From assembly GCA_012934845.2 (NCBI GenBank), contig WNNJ02003491.1, forward strand, positions 57,054-121,053: 64,000 nt of DNA, in the 5' to 3' direction. Below are positions 11,893-21,919 of the stretch, in pieces. The position numbers and the translations under genes were made by a program. Within the stretch, counting starts at the first letter, position 1, and each line of letters opens with the position of its first letter. A model generated the notes under the pieces. It was not told where the DNA came from and did no database searches. It saw only the letters and a program-made list of their open reading frames with translations. Source of the stretch: Pomphorhynchus laevis (taxonomy: Eukaryota; Acanthocephala; Palaeacanthocephala; Echinorhynchida; Pomphorhynchidae).

Positions 11893-13029
11893 CTAAAAGA
11901 TAGTACGTTTAGTACTTATAAGAATGAGATGTGAACGGCGTAGAGAAAAGTAGGAATCACGGAGATTTGGGGAGAGTGAGTTGGGAGAACGTTTAAGAAA
12001 GCGATTATACACACGAAAAGAGTGACGGAGTCGACGCTTAGAAAGACTACAGTCAGAATCGAACCAGGGAGCATGGCGCAAGCGCTGAGAGCGTCGGAGT
12101 CGACTAGGCAGAAGTTTATTGATAATAGACATAAGTTCAGAATCAAACAGAATGCAGAGATCATCGGGAGAGAGATAGTTAAGAGGAAGTGAAAAGAGTG
12201 AAGAATTGAGTAAGGCTGTGCAGAAAACAAGGATATCGAGAAGCTTCCATGGTCGACTTGGTGTAGATAAAGGTAAAGGCGGAGAAGGAGGATGGGGACG
12301 AGTAAGAGTAAGAGTGACAAGGAAATGATCGGACAAACCAGGATCAGTAATTGACAAGGAGGTATAGTCATTGAAGCAGTTAGGAACAGCAATGATGTCG
12401 AGAGCACCGCCGAGAATATGAGTTGGGCTTGTTGAAAGTAATTTATAGTTAAAATCAGAAAAAAGATTAGTTAAAGTGATAGAGTCAGAGTCAGACGGGC
12501 GATCAAGACGAATGTTAATGTTACCTAGAACAAAAGAAGGAGTATAAGACAATGAACAGTGAGACATAAGATCTGCAAGGTCGTTAAAGAAGATACGTGA
12601 GGGGGCAACTGAACCTGGACGGTATACAATCACAAGTTTCAGAGGGAAAGGAGTTGATAATCTGCATATGAGTAATTCGAACGAGGTGTAACGGATGTTA
12701 ACGTTAATTTTACTTAAAGACATTGGGTGACGAGCAATGGCAACAATACCGCCATGGTTTAAAGCAGTAGATGTATGAGAGGCAATTAGACTAGCTGATT
12801 CAACTAGAGAACAACCAGAGCGACATAGACGACGAATAGCAAGATTGTCGGAGTCAGAGTGCCAGGATTCGGTAATGCAGAGAATATCGATAGATAATTG
12901 ATCGAAGATATCGAGAAGCATATCAGCTTTATGAAGAATGGAGAGAGTATTGAATTGACTAAGACGAAAAGTATGCTTAGGAGAGAGATCGACTAGCGAA
13001 GAAGACAATGGGGAGAGATGGGACGCCAT
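11893..13029 (-). pseudogene. L2 copy 1 ORF2: AP-type endonuclease part
   Basis: 378 codons from ATG at 13,029. Endonuclease/exonuclease/phosphatase-fold motifs in order: QLSIDILCITESWHSDSD (catalytic Glu), LKLVIVYRPGS, FVLGNINIRLDRPSDSD (family GDFN position reads GNIN), GGALDIIAVPN and GLSDHFLVTL (SDH). The domain nicks the target for priming. It ends at a TAG where copy 4 has Trp. The start codon lies inside the end of ORF1, a 37-nt overlap that is conserved in copy 4. Confidence 0.85.
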
Positions 13030-14370
13030 CGAATTTTTGGCCTTGTGTGAAGAACGTGAAAATTTCCGTTGATTTTACGTATAGATAAGGATGACTCGCC
13101 GTTTGTTTCACGTCGAAGTTTTTCAATGCGAGCTAAATTGAGCTGGGCAATATCAGAAGGGGAGCGGTCAGGAAAGATACGGCAAGTAGAGGAAGTGGTA
13201 AGAAGTTTAAAACGTTGGGAGAGTACCGAAGAGGCATGTGAACTATGTCGGAAAACGATTTTTAAGAGTGGAGGACTGAGATGATTGGATTTAGTGGATT
13301 TGTTTAAACGAATAAAGGATACAGGAGCGATATTATTGAAGAGTGATGGGTTATCATCAGGTAGAATGGTTGCTAGGACAGTCCTGAAAGCAGATACATC
13401 ATCATCGAGGCGAGATTGTGGAGAAGCAGATTCGGAAAGCTTTAAGTTTGATATGATTATACAGCGATCGCGCGAAGGAAAACGATTTCGTGGAAGTGGT
13501 GGACGGAAAGACCTGGTAGCAGTAGAGGCAGAAGAGCAGATAAACGTGGGAATGACAGGGGTGCTAAGTGAAGATTTAAGATAGTTTGGAGCATGTGTGA
13601 CAGGAGTGGAGTGTTGAATCGGTTGATCGGAGATGTTACTGGAGATGATTTTGACGGAAGGATGTAAATTATTGATAGGTGATACGGTTGGAGCATGTGT
13701 GACAGAAGTGGATTGTTGATTAGGTTGAACGGAGATGTTACTGGAGATGATTTTGACAGAAGGATGTAAATTATTGAGAAGTGATACGGTAGAGGTAGAG
13801 GAAGGAGTACGTGAAGAGAAGAAAGAAGTATGAGATGTATTTAGATGTGGGGATGAATAGGAAAAATGAGGTACGAGATGAAGGCCTTTACTGTTTGCAT
13901 TGTTAGGAAGATGAAGATTATGGGAAGTTTTATCCGTAGTTAAAGGAGGAGTGTGTGAGAGAAGTTTCAAGAACGGGTTTCATAGATGACGAAGGAGTTA
14001 GTAAGCAAACGGATGACGACGATAGATCGGAAGATATGTTGTCGTTTGTTGATGTTCCATGTATAACAGCGGTCTGAGTCGACTGAGAGATATCAAGTTT
14101 ATTTATTGAGCACAAATCTGTTTTGTTAGCGTTCAGAACGTCTCCACCGTTTGAGTGGTCATTCTTCATTAGCTTACCTACGAGGGCAGCACAACAGAAG
14201 CCGCAGAGGAAATTCCGATTTAAAACGTTGTCCTCGTCAGTGAAAGGAATGGCAACGTGAGTCCAAACATTGCTGTTCTTGTTGTCGCATCCAATTTGCT
14301 TTTCGATGTAAACTTCCTTGACGGACTTGAGTTGCTGGCCGACATTTTTAGTTAGCTTTCTCTTTGCCAT
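12993..14370 (-). pseudogene. L2 copy 1 ORF1 (nucleic-acid-binding protein, frameshifted)
   Basis: Start ATG at 14,370 (MAKRKLTKNVGQQLKSVKEV), frame broken near 13,950 and resumed to 12,993. The N-terminal part has a cysteine cluster (LCGFCCAALV). The middle is Ser/Thr-rich with an internal repeat (NNLHPSVKIISSNIS twice). The C-terminal part (RCIIISNLKLSESASPQSR onward; KIVFRHSSHASSVLSQRFKL) resembles the RRM-like/CTD region of L2/CR1 ORF1 proteins, which coat the LINE RNA. The basic last 40 residues fit that. Frameshift is a GT-run length change relative to copy 4. Confidence 0.75.
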
Positions 14371-14605
14371 AATAAAATGTTAATTAGTTAGTTATAATCA
14401 AGAATGTTTAAACTCCGTTAGTCTGCAAGTCGTTAGTTGTAAGTAGCGAGCGGATGTCGTCGATGGTTGTCGATGGTTGTCGATAATTGTCAAGCGGATG
14501 GTTGTCGATGGTTGTCGTTAGTTGTCGTCGAAGGTTGTCGTCGAAGATTGTAGTTTGATTGTTTTACAATCTTGGTGGACAAGATATTCCGCGAGCGAAG
14601 CGAGC
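14371..14605 (-). promoter_or_regulatory. L2 copy 1 5' UTR with GTCGATGGTT repeats
   Basis: Upstream of ORF1 are degenerate repeats of TGTCGATGGTTGTCG type (14,452-14,545), then GATTGTTTTACAATC (a perfect dyad, 14,541-14,555), then the palindrome CCGCGAGCGAAGCGAGCGG (about 14,589-14,607) beside the 13-bp array. LINE internal promoters lie in such 5' regions. Promoter function is inference. Confidence 0.5.
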
Positions 14606-14865
14606 GGAACTGAAATCTGGAACTGAAATCTGGAACTGAAATCTGGAACTGAAATCTGGAACTGAAATCTGGAACTGAAATCTGGAACTGAAATCTGGAA
14701 CTGAAATCTGGAACTGAAATCTGGAACTGAAATCTGGAACTGAAATCTGGAACTGAAATCTGGAACTGAAATCTGGAACTGAAATCTAGAACTGAAATCT
14801 GGAACTGAAATCTGGAACTGAAATCTGGAACTGAAATCTGGAACTGAAATCTGGAACTGAAATCT
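14606..14865. repeat. Tandem array, 20 x 13 bp (arm A)
   Basis: Exactly 260 bp of GGAACTGAAATCT units, one with a G-to-A change (CTAGAACTG). It lies at the 5' edge of L2 copy 1 and is mirrored by an array of the same length and phase at 21,506-21,765. It could be part of the LINE 5' UTR (monomer-type promoter) or a satellite caught by the duplication. Confidence 0.92.
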
Positions 14866-15190
14866 GGAATGTAAGAGTTTTAATAACCAAGACTTATTTT
14901 AACGTCAGTACATCAAGTAGCAATCAGTACATTCTCCCCTCGTAATGAAAATCAGGATTATTTTCTTTTTATGGTCCGTCATCGAGAAGATCGACCAGGA
15001 ATGAATTTGAACAGGTTCTCGTTTTCGTCGTTGTTTGCGTTTGCTTTTCTTCTTTCGAGTGGTTATCATGCGCGTTATTATTCGAATTGTTTTCGTAAGA
15101 GAGTTCAACATTATGACTAGATTCTATTGAGTTTTTTGTTGAATCAGATACAGTTTTGTCTTCCATCGAGTGATTTATTTTATAACACGA
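14866..15190 (-). other. Spacer with 77-codon ORF (arm A)
   Basis: Unique-looking spacer of the inverted duplication. On the minus strand 15,202-14,969 encodes 77 residues (MEDDSCYKINHSMEDKTVSD onward), acidic/Asn-rich, then KKEEKQ-type basic stretch and a hydrophobic SFLVDLLDDGP end. Identical coding is present at 21,169-21,402. The N-terminal codons overlap the L2 copy 2 junction. I do not recognise it; it may be a chance frame preserved only because the duplication is recent. Confidence 0.5.
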
Positions 15191-17010
15191 GTCATCTTCC
15201 AACTTTAAATCTCATTGGAAAATCTTAAACTCAATTCTTTCACGATCATCTCCCTCTTGTAATATAAATCCTGATGAATTCTCTTATCTACAAACTAAGC
15301 TTTCTAATTTACCTTCCTTACTACCCACAGCCCCCTTGTACCCTCGATTCTCTTTAAATGCTTCCCTCACAGAGCTATTCCACCTTCTTCCCGTTTCATC
15401 TGATAAAGTCTTTTCGGTTCTAATGTCATTACCTAATAAAACCTCTCCCTCTGACCCGATTCCCACTCACTTGCTTAAAAATATCTGCTCCTCTATCTCA
15501 CCCTTCCTAACCACATTGTTCAACTCGTCCATCCGTATCCGTACATTTCCTTACATCTGGAAAAGCGCCACTGTTCGTCCTCTCATCAAAAAACAATCTC
15601 TCGACTCCTCACTACCATCTTCGTACCGTTCAATCTCACTTCCCTCAACCCTCTCTAAACTCCTTGAGCATCTCGTTCTCAAGCAAGTTAATACATATCT
15701 CTTTTCCTCCAACTTATTTCATCCCTTCCAAGCCACTTTTCGCTCTAATCACTCTACTGAAATTGCCTGTCTTAAAGTTTATAATGACTTACTCATCTCG
15801 CGCGATCATAAATTATGTAGTGTCATAGTTTCTCTTGATCTATCGTCTGCTTTTGACATAGTCGATCACTTGATTCTTCTCCATCGCCTTCGTAATGATT
15901 ATTGCTTCTCTTTATCCACTGTATCATGTTTTTCTTCATATCTACTAAACCGTACATTTCGCGTCTATTCTAACTCTTCTCTCTCCCATTCTTCGTCCAT
16001 CCCGTCTGGTGTTCCACAAGGCTCCGTATTAGGCCCTATGCTTTTCTCTCTTCTTCTCGGTGACTTGTCTTCGATTTCTCATAAATTTAACTTCCATGTT
16101 ATGCAATATGCTGATAACATTCTCATCTATGCTAATGCACCTGTTTATCGTATTCACGATCTTAGTGTTTCTGCTTCCGACTGTCTTGTGTCAATTTCCA
16201 ATCATCTTTCTTCCCTTCGCCTTTCTCTGAATCCTGATAAATCCAAAATTATGTGGATTCTATCTCGACGCCTAGGCTTAGAACCTCCCTCCGTATCATT
16301 AAATTCTACAATTCTTCCTACCGTTGACAATCTCGTTTTCCTAGGCTTCCATTTCGACAACCGACTTTCACTTAAATCTTTGTTAGAGATAAAGTAGGCT
16401 CATCTACCTTGATACTCCGCAACCTCCGTCAAGTTAGTAGATTGATCGATCTCCCTTCTTGAATGACTCTCACATCTTCTCCCTTTTTTTAGACTCGATT
16501 ATTGTCTTAATCTATTTTACAACTCACCTAAATCCTATTGTAACACATCGTCAACACAGCCGTCCGAATTCTCCTCCGTCTTAGTTGTTTTGATCATACA
16601 TCCTACCATCTTGCTTCTTTCGATTTGCCTACCAATTATTGTCGTGTTCAAATTCATCTTCTTATCATTACTTTCCGCCTTGTAGCTTCTCATACCTCTT
16701 CATTTCTCAACCTTCCTTTTCTTGATAATTCTCGTTCTGTTTACTGTTCCTTGCGTTCCTGTAATTCCGTTCTTTTACATGTCCCAAACTACTCTACCTC
16801 CTTTGTAATCCGCTCCTTCCTGGTGGCTGCTCCTCTATCGTGTAATCATCTGCCCATTCATTTACGCCAATCAACTTCCCTGCCGTGCTTCAAACTCCAA
16901 ATCCGATCCCATTTAAACAATTTATCTGCTTGACTTTTTTTATTTTTTGTGGACTTGTAAGCGTGCAGATTGTACGCATTTTCCACGTTAAATAAATTTG
17001 TATTATTAAA
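15190..17010 (+). mobile_element. L2-like LINE copy 2 (5'-truncated, arm A)
   Basis: Begins abruptly in ORF2 before the RT (SSSNFKSHWKILNSILSRSS) and runs to the family 3' end (GGACTTGTAAGCGTGC, CCACGTTAAATAAATTTGTA). An open frame at 15,336-16,397 covers most of the RT; 16,625-16,933 holds the C-terminal coding. The catalytic motif reads YADN, not YADD, and the same change is in copy 3, so the two descend from one defective insertion. A frameshift near 16,380 and others downstream kill it. Its 3' tail abuts RLE-type LINE copy C. Confidence 0.88.
15336..16397 (+). pseudogene. L2 copy 2 RT fragment
   Basis: 353 codons, but the apparent first Met is only the start of an open stretch inside ORF2. 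Motifs: NKTSPSDPIPTHLLK, FRSNHSTEIACLKVYNDLL, VIVSLDLSSAFDIVDHLILL, PSGVPQGSVLGPMLFSLLLG, QYADNILIYANAPVYRIHD and LNPDKSKIMWILSRRL. Asp-to-Asn at the second catalytic Asp should abolish polymerisation. It ends where a frameshift follows NRLSLKS. Confidence 0.85.
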
Positions 17011-17751
17011 GATAGATGGATGTATAGAACATAATAATGTCAGATATTTTACTTTAAATGACTCAGATATAATAAAAGCGGCACGACGATCTCACGGATC
17101 AGCTCGTCCTTCCGGTGTGGATGCGGATGCATGAAGATCATTTTTGACGGCATTTGGAAGTGAATCGAGATGTTTGGTAAATGTTTTAAGGGATTTCGTC
17201 GCGAAAATCGCAACGGAAGTTTTGCATTCGAAAGATCTATGTGATTACAATGTCAGTCGTCTTATTCCCATAAATAAGAATCCTGGAATTCGACCCATTG
17301 GGGTTGGTGAGACTATACGTAGAATTATTGGTAAGGTTATATTAACACATATCAAGGAAGATCTAATAAATGTATGCGGAACTGAACAATTATGTGCTGG
17401 GCAACGTGACGGAATTGAATTTGCGATTCATGCAGTACGAAACTATATGTCAACTTCAAATGATAAATGCATTTTATTAATCGATGCGGCCAATGCATTT
17501 AACACGTTAAACAGATCACTATCTATCCATTACATGCCTTATATATGCCCCACATTGACTAATGTACTTCAAAATATGTATCGCAACGAAGGATCAAAAT
17601 TAACGGTAGATGGGATCATTTTGAAGGCGGCAGAGGGATTCACTCAGGGTGATCCTCTATCGATGGCTGCATATGCGGCGGCAACAATGCCATTACTTGC
17701 CGAGCTTAGAGAGTATGCTCCGAAATCGTTGCATTATTGGTATAAAAAAGA
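17010..17751 (+). mobile_element. RLE-type LINE copy C, left part (interrupted)
   Basis: Reads from LNDSDIIKAARRSHGSARPS (pre-RT, one stop near 17,131) into a clean frame 17,144-17,751. That frame holds VSRLIPINKNPGIRPIGVGE, LLIDAANAFNTLNR (motif A) and AEGFTQGDPLSMAAYAAA (motif B), ending at LHYWY just before the catalytic ADD. There an L2 fragment is inserted. It resumes at 18,129. It is the least damaged RT of the three copies. Confidence 0.8.
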
Positions 17752-18107
17752 TTTATTTAACGTGGCAAATGCGTGCCAGCGCACGCTTACATGACCACAA
17801 CAAAACAAAAATGTAAATCATGTGTCGAGAAGGTGTGAACGGAGGTGTTTGAATGTGATAAAGGAGGGAGCGCGGTGGACGTCGAGAGGGACTTGATTCC
17901 AGGCGAGTGAGGCGGCGGCGAGGAATGATCGGAGACTATAGTTGTTGGAGTAATTGGGAACGTGGAGTAAGAGGGTATGACGGGAACGCAGCGATAGCGA
18001 GGTGGGGCGAGTGTCGTCTAAGAAAGGAAGGTTGATGAACGATGGGGAGCCGACAGCGATGAGACAAAAAGTTACGAGAAGAAGGCGGAGTTTGATTCGG
18101 ATGTGGT
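17752..18107 (-). mobile_element. L2-like LINE 3' fragment inserted into RLE-type LINE copy C
   Basis: The L2 3' end in reverse: tail (TTATTTAACGTGGCAAATGC, 17,754 onward), GCGTGCCAGCGCACGC, then decayed C-terminal coding. It splits the RT exactly between WY and ADD. On its right a 20-bp inverted copy of target sequence follows (18,108-18,127). The 3' end variant (GCGTGCCAGCGCACGC) matches the old copy at 1,505-2,660 rather than copies 1-4. Confidence 0.85.
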
Positions 18108-18236
18108 CAACAGCTGCGTCGTCTGCATATCAGACGAGGCAGCTGTTGTTGGTAATATTGAAAATACGGAGAATGTGTGGAATGAGATAAAGCGTTGTGA
18201 ACCTTCTTTTGGATACAATGTTAATTCAAAAAAGTG
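18108..18236 (+). mobile_element. RLE-type LINE copy C, right part, with inverted target duplication
   Basis: 18,131-18,236 continues the interrupted RT: DEAAVVGNIENTENVWNEIK then FGYNVNSKKC, matching the region after YADD in copies A and B. 18,108-18,127 is an inverted copy of about 18,131-18,147. It still has GACGAC (Asp-Asp) where the direct copy has GACGAG (Asp-Glu). Copy C stops abruptly at 18,236, joined to a CR1-like 3' end. Confidence 0.72.
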
Positions 18237-18745
18237 CATTCAGATTATTCTGACATATGCATCTCCTGCAGCATATCCTACTACAAAACGTGATCGTAGA
18301 GTTCTCGAAAAGCCTCTGAGATGGGGTTCTCAACGTGTACGTGGGCTATTCGCTGTCCTTTATGCAGAGCGTATGCGTAAATTGGGAATACAGACAATCG
18401 AGTACAGCCGTGTTAAGAGCGACTTGACGGTGGCTTACAACAAATTTTCATCCACTGGTCATCCATGCACCGATGTTCCATCTGTGCGGACTCGACCTTA
18501 TCTGAGAGGGCATGGCGTTGCTTGTCGCGGAATTACACGTATTTTCATCCCACCTCAGTGTTTAGCAGCCCCATGGTTCACATGTGGAACAGCATCCCAA
18601 TGAAAATTGTGATGGCCACTAATCAAAGGACTTTTAGGGATATCCTTAAAAACAAGTTGAAGGACAATATGGACGAACTCCCAATTTATTTTTGACTGTC
18701 TTTTTTGTTTTTACTTTATTTATATTCCCTTTGTTAAATATTGTG
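18237..18745 (+). mobile_element. CR1/jockey-like LINE 3' end
   Basis: Starts within the thumb (IILTYASPAAYPTTKRDRRV), then LEKPLRWGSQRVRGLF, YAERMRKLGIQTIEYSRVKS and the terminal coding MVHMWNSIPMKIVMATNQRT with KNKLKDNMDELPIYF and a stop at 18,693. The same architecture as the fragment at the window's left edge but a different subfamily. One frame change near 18,560 separates the last two parts. It is fused in frame to RLE-LINE sequence, giving a chimeric 166-codon frame that is not a real gene. Confidence 0.75.
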
Positions 18746-19335
18746 ATATCCCTGTATGAGCCTGCGTGCTCTTTTGGTGTTCTATAGTTTTATCTATGGC
18801 ATATGTCGAATGTTGCGTTGGGTTATCCCATCGATGTAATCACTAGTCGGGTAGGGAGGTTGCTGGGACAGTAGTGTTTTGTGTAAATCTCGATGTTATA
18901 GATTACCGAAAAGATTTAGACTGTCGATGAGATGAATTAACATATGGAACTCGCTGCCCGATTAAGTCGTTGCTGCTCCCAGCACGTTTTAATCACGATG
19001 CTGCAAATGGATACGTAAACAATATTGCCATTCAGCACATCTGATTAACTATCATATTTAGATACGATATTCACCGGTCCGTTGTTTGACTATTTTTTGT
19101 TTACTTTTGGATACTGCCTGAATAGCTGTTTGGCTTTGGCATGTATTTGAATAAATAAATATTAAAAAGTGATATTCCGTAATAATCATCAGGTTGATTG
19201 ATTGGGAATTAATATGTAAAATTCTCTGCCCGAAGAAGTTATTGTTATTCCCAGCTTAAGCACGTCTAAATCACGATGCTGCAAATGGATACGTGAACAA
19301 TGCCGACATTCAGCTGCTCTGCTGAACTATCCTAA
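18746..19335 (+). mobile_element. Two LINE 3'-tail fragments
   Basis: About 18,900-19,165 and 19,190-19,335 are related tails. Both share CACGATGCTGCAAATGGATA and CCATTCAGC/ACATTCAGC, and the first ends GGCATGTATTTGAATAAATA. The same terminus occurs at 24,820-24,860, defining the 3' end of this LINE family. The second tail is cut by the 3' end of L2 copy 3. 18,746-18,900 shows nothing recognisable beyond probable 3' UTR. Confidence 0.6.
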
Positions 19336-21180
19336 TAATACAATAATTTATTTAACGTGCCAAATGCGTGCAAAATGCACGCTTACATGACCACTAACAA
19401 ACAAAAAAAGAAAAAAAAGAACATCAAAAGTCACAGATAATTAGTTAATTGTTGAAATGGAATTGGATTTGGCGTTTGAAGCACGGCATAGATGTTGATT
19501 GGCGGATATGAATAGGCAGTTGATTCCACAAGAGAGGAGCAGCCACAACGAAGGTGCGGAAGCCAAAATAGGTAGAGTAGATTGGGACATGTAAAAGAAG
19601 GGAATTACGGGAACGCAGAGCACAATACACAGTACGAGAATTGTCGAGGAAAGGAAGGTTGAGACATGAAGGGGTATGAGAAGTTATAAGGCGAAAAGCA
19701 ATGATAAGAAGACGAATTTGAACACGACAATAAATGGTAGGCCAATCAAGAGAAACAAGATGGTAGGATGTATGATCAAAACGACGAAGACGGAGGAGAA
19801 CTCGGACGGCAGCGTTGATGATGCGTTGTAAAGGAAGAAGAGTGGATTTAGGTGAGTTGGAAAATAGACTAAGACAATAATCGAGTCTAGAAAAAAGGAG
19901 AGATGATATTAGAGTCATACAAGAAGGGAAATCGATCAATCTACGAACTTGACGTAGTTTGCGGAGTATCAAGGTAGATGAGCGTACTTTATCTCTAACG
20001 AAATGTTTAAGTGAAAGTCGGTTGTCAAAATGGAAGCCTAGGAAAACGAGATTATGAACGATAGGAAGAATTGTAGAATTAAGTGATACGGAAGGAGGTT
20101 CTACGCCGAAGCGTCGAGGTAGGATCCACATAATTTTAGATTTATCAGGATTCAGAGAAAGGCGAAGGGAAGAAAGATGATTGGAAATTGACAAGACAGT
20201 CGGAAGCAGAAACACTAAGATCATGAATTCGATAAGCAGGTGCGTGAGCATAGATGAGAATGTTATCAGCATATTGCATATCATGGAAGTTAAATTTATG
20301 AGAAATCGAAGACAAGTCACCGAGAAGAAGAGAGAAAAGCATAGGGCCTAATACGGAGCCTTGTGGAACACCGGTCGGGATGGATGAAGGATGGGAGAGA
20401 GAAGAGTTAGAATAGACGCGAAATGTACGGTTTGACAGATATGAAGAAAACCATGATACAGTGGGTAAAGAGAAGCCATAATCATGACGAAGGCGATGTA
20501 GAAGAATCGAGTGATCGACTATGTCAAAAGCAGACGATAGATCAAGAGAAACTATGACACTACATAATTTATGATCGCACGAGATGAGTTAGTCATTAAG
20601 ACAGGCAATTTCGGTAGAGTGATTAGAGCGAAAAGTGGCTTGGAAGGGATGAAATAAGTTGGAGGAAAAGAGATATGTATTAACTTGCTTGAGAACGAGA
20701 TGCTCAAGGAGTTTAGAGAGGGTTGAGGGAAGTGAGATTGAACGGTACGAAGATGGTAGTGAGGAGTCGAGAGATTGCTTTTTGATGAGAGGACGAACAG
20801 TGGCGCTTTTCCAGATGTAAGGAAATGTACGGATACGGATGGACGAGTTGAACAATGTGGTTAGGAAGGGTGAGATAGAGGAGCAGATATTTTTAAGCAA
20901 GTGAGTGGGAATCGGGTCAGAGGGAGAGGTTTTATTAGGTAATGACATTAGAACCGAAAAGACTTTATCAGATGAAACGGGAAGAAGGTGGAATAGCTCT
21001 GTGAGGGAAGCATTTAAAGAGAATCGAGGGTACAAGGGGGCTGTGGGTAGTAAGGAAGGTAAATTAGAAAGCTTAGTTTGTAGATAAGAGAATTCATCAG
21101 GATTTATATTACAAGAGGGAGATGATCGTGAAAGAATTGAGTTTAAGATTTTCCAATGAGATTTAAAGTTGGAAGATGAC
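19335..21180 (-). mobile_element. L2-like LINE copy 3 (5'-truncated, arm B)
   Basis: Mirror partner of copy 2: 5' truncation at the same base (SSSNFKSHW region at about 21,180) and the same YADN change. Frames: 21,035-20,589 (pre-RT and fingers; ends after a 13-bp deletion relative to copy 2), 20,342-20,145 and 20,320-19,445 (thumb, connection, C-terminus to FNN stop). The 3' UTR and TAATAATACAATAATTTATT tail are normal here, which shows what copy 1 lost by inversion. Confidence 0.88.
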
Positions 21181-21402
21181 TCGTGTTATAAAATAAATCA
21201 CTCGATGGAAGACAAAACTGTATCTGATTCAACAAAAAACTCAATAGAATCTAGTCATAATGTTGAACTCTCTTACGAAAACAATTCGAATAATAACGCG
21301 CATGATAACCACTCGAAAGAAGAAAAGCAAACGCAAACAACGACGAAAACGAGAACCTGTTCAAATTCATTCCTGGTCGATCTTCTCGATGACGGACCAT
21401 AA
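21169..21402 (+). other. 77-codon ORF in spacer (arm B)
   Basis: Second, apparently identical copy of the ORF described at 14,969-15,202. The first codons overlap the L2 copy 3 junction. Nothing known matches. Two intact copies reflect the recent duplication and are not evidence of selection. Confidence 0.45.
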
Positions 21403-21505
21403 AAAGAAAATAATCCTGATTTTCATTACGAGAGGAGAATGTACTGATTGCTACTTGATGTACTGACGTTAAAATAAGTCTTGGTTATTAAAACTCTTAC
21501 ATTCC

Positions 21506-21765
21506 AGATTTCAGTTCCAGATTTCAGTTCCAGATTTCAGTTCCAGATTTCAGTTCCAGATTTCAGTTCCAGATTTCAGTTCCAGATTTCAGTTCCAGAT
21601 TTCAGTTCCAGATTTCAGTTCCAGATTTCAGTTCCAGATTTCAGTTCCAGATTTCAGTTCCAGATTTCAGTTCCAGATTTCAGATCCAGATTTCAGTTCC
21701 AGATTTCAGTTCCAGATTTCAGTTCCAGATTTCAGTTCCAGATTTCAGTTCCAGATTTCAGTTCC
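21506..21765. repeat. Tandem array, 20 x 13 bp (arm B)
   Basis: AGATTTCAGTTCC units, 260 bp, one variant unit (AGATCCAGAT). Mirror of 14,606-14,865; coordinates sum to 36,371 across the whole arm without a length change. It also reads as a periodic frame (FQFQISVPDFSSR) purely because 13 is not a multiple of 3. Confidence 0.92.
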
Positions 21766-21919
21766 GCTCGCTTCGCTCGCGGAATATCTTGTCCACCAAG
21801 ATTGTAAAACAATCAAACTACAATCTTCGACGACAACCTTCGACGACAACTAACGACAACCATCGACAACCATCCGCTTTACAATTATCGACAACCATCG
21901 ACAACCATCGACGACATCC
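21766..21919 (+). mobile_element. L2 5' UTR piece, outer end of arm B
   Basis: Reverse complement of 14,452-14,605 (CCGCTCGCTTCGCTCGCGG palindrome, GATTGTAAAACAATC dyad, CGACAACCATC repeats). At 21,919/21,920 it joins the RT of L2 copy 4 without any linker, the outer breakpoint of the inverted duplication. Confidence 0.85.

Larger units (their letters stand above)
9990..14605 (-). mobile_element. L2-like LINE copy 1 (nearly full length, broken)
   Basis: Reads right to left: 5' region (14,605 to 14,371), ORF1 (14,370 to 12,993), ORF2 endonuclease (13,029 to 11,893), RT and C-terminal coding (11,795 to about 10,360), then a rearranged 3' end. Compared with copy 4 it has a 2-bp loss in a GT run near 13,950 (frameshift in ORF1), a Trp-to-TAG change at 11,893-11,895 and a 20-bp deletion near 11,758. 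RT motifs (PTGVPQGSVLGP; QYADDILIYAH) are intact. The last 300 bp are inverted (see separate entry). Low divergence from the other L2 copies suggests recent activity of the family. Confidence 0.9.

Noticed and set aside
13069-13584. Plus-strand frames of 71 and 99 codons
   Set aside because: Antisense shadows of L2 ORF1; the minus strand has the recognisable protein.
21481-21807. 108-codon frame with 13-residue repeats
   Set aside because: Created by the 13-bp tandem array; no start context, homology or flanking coding.
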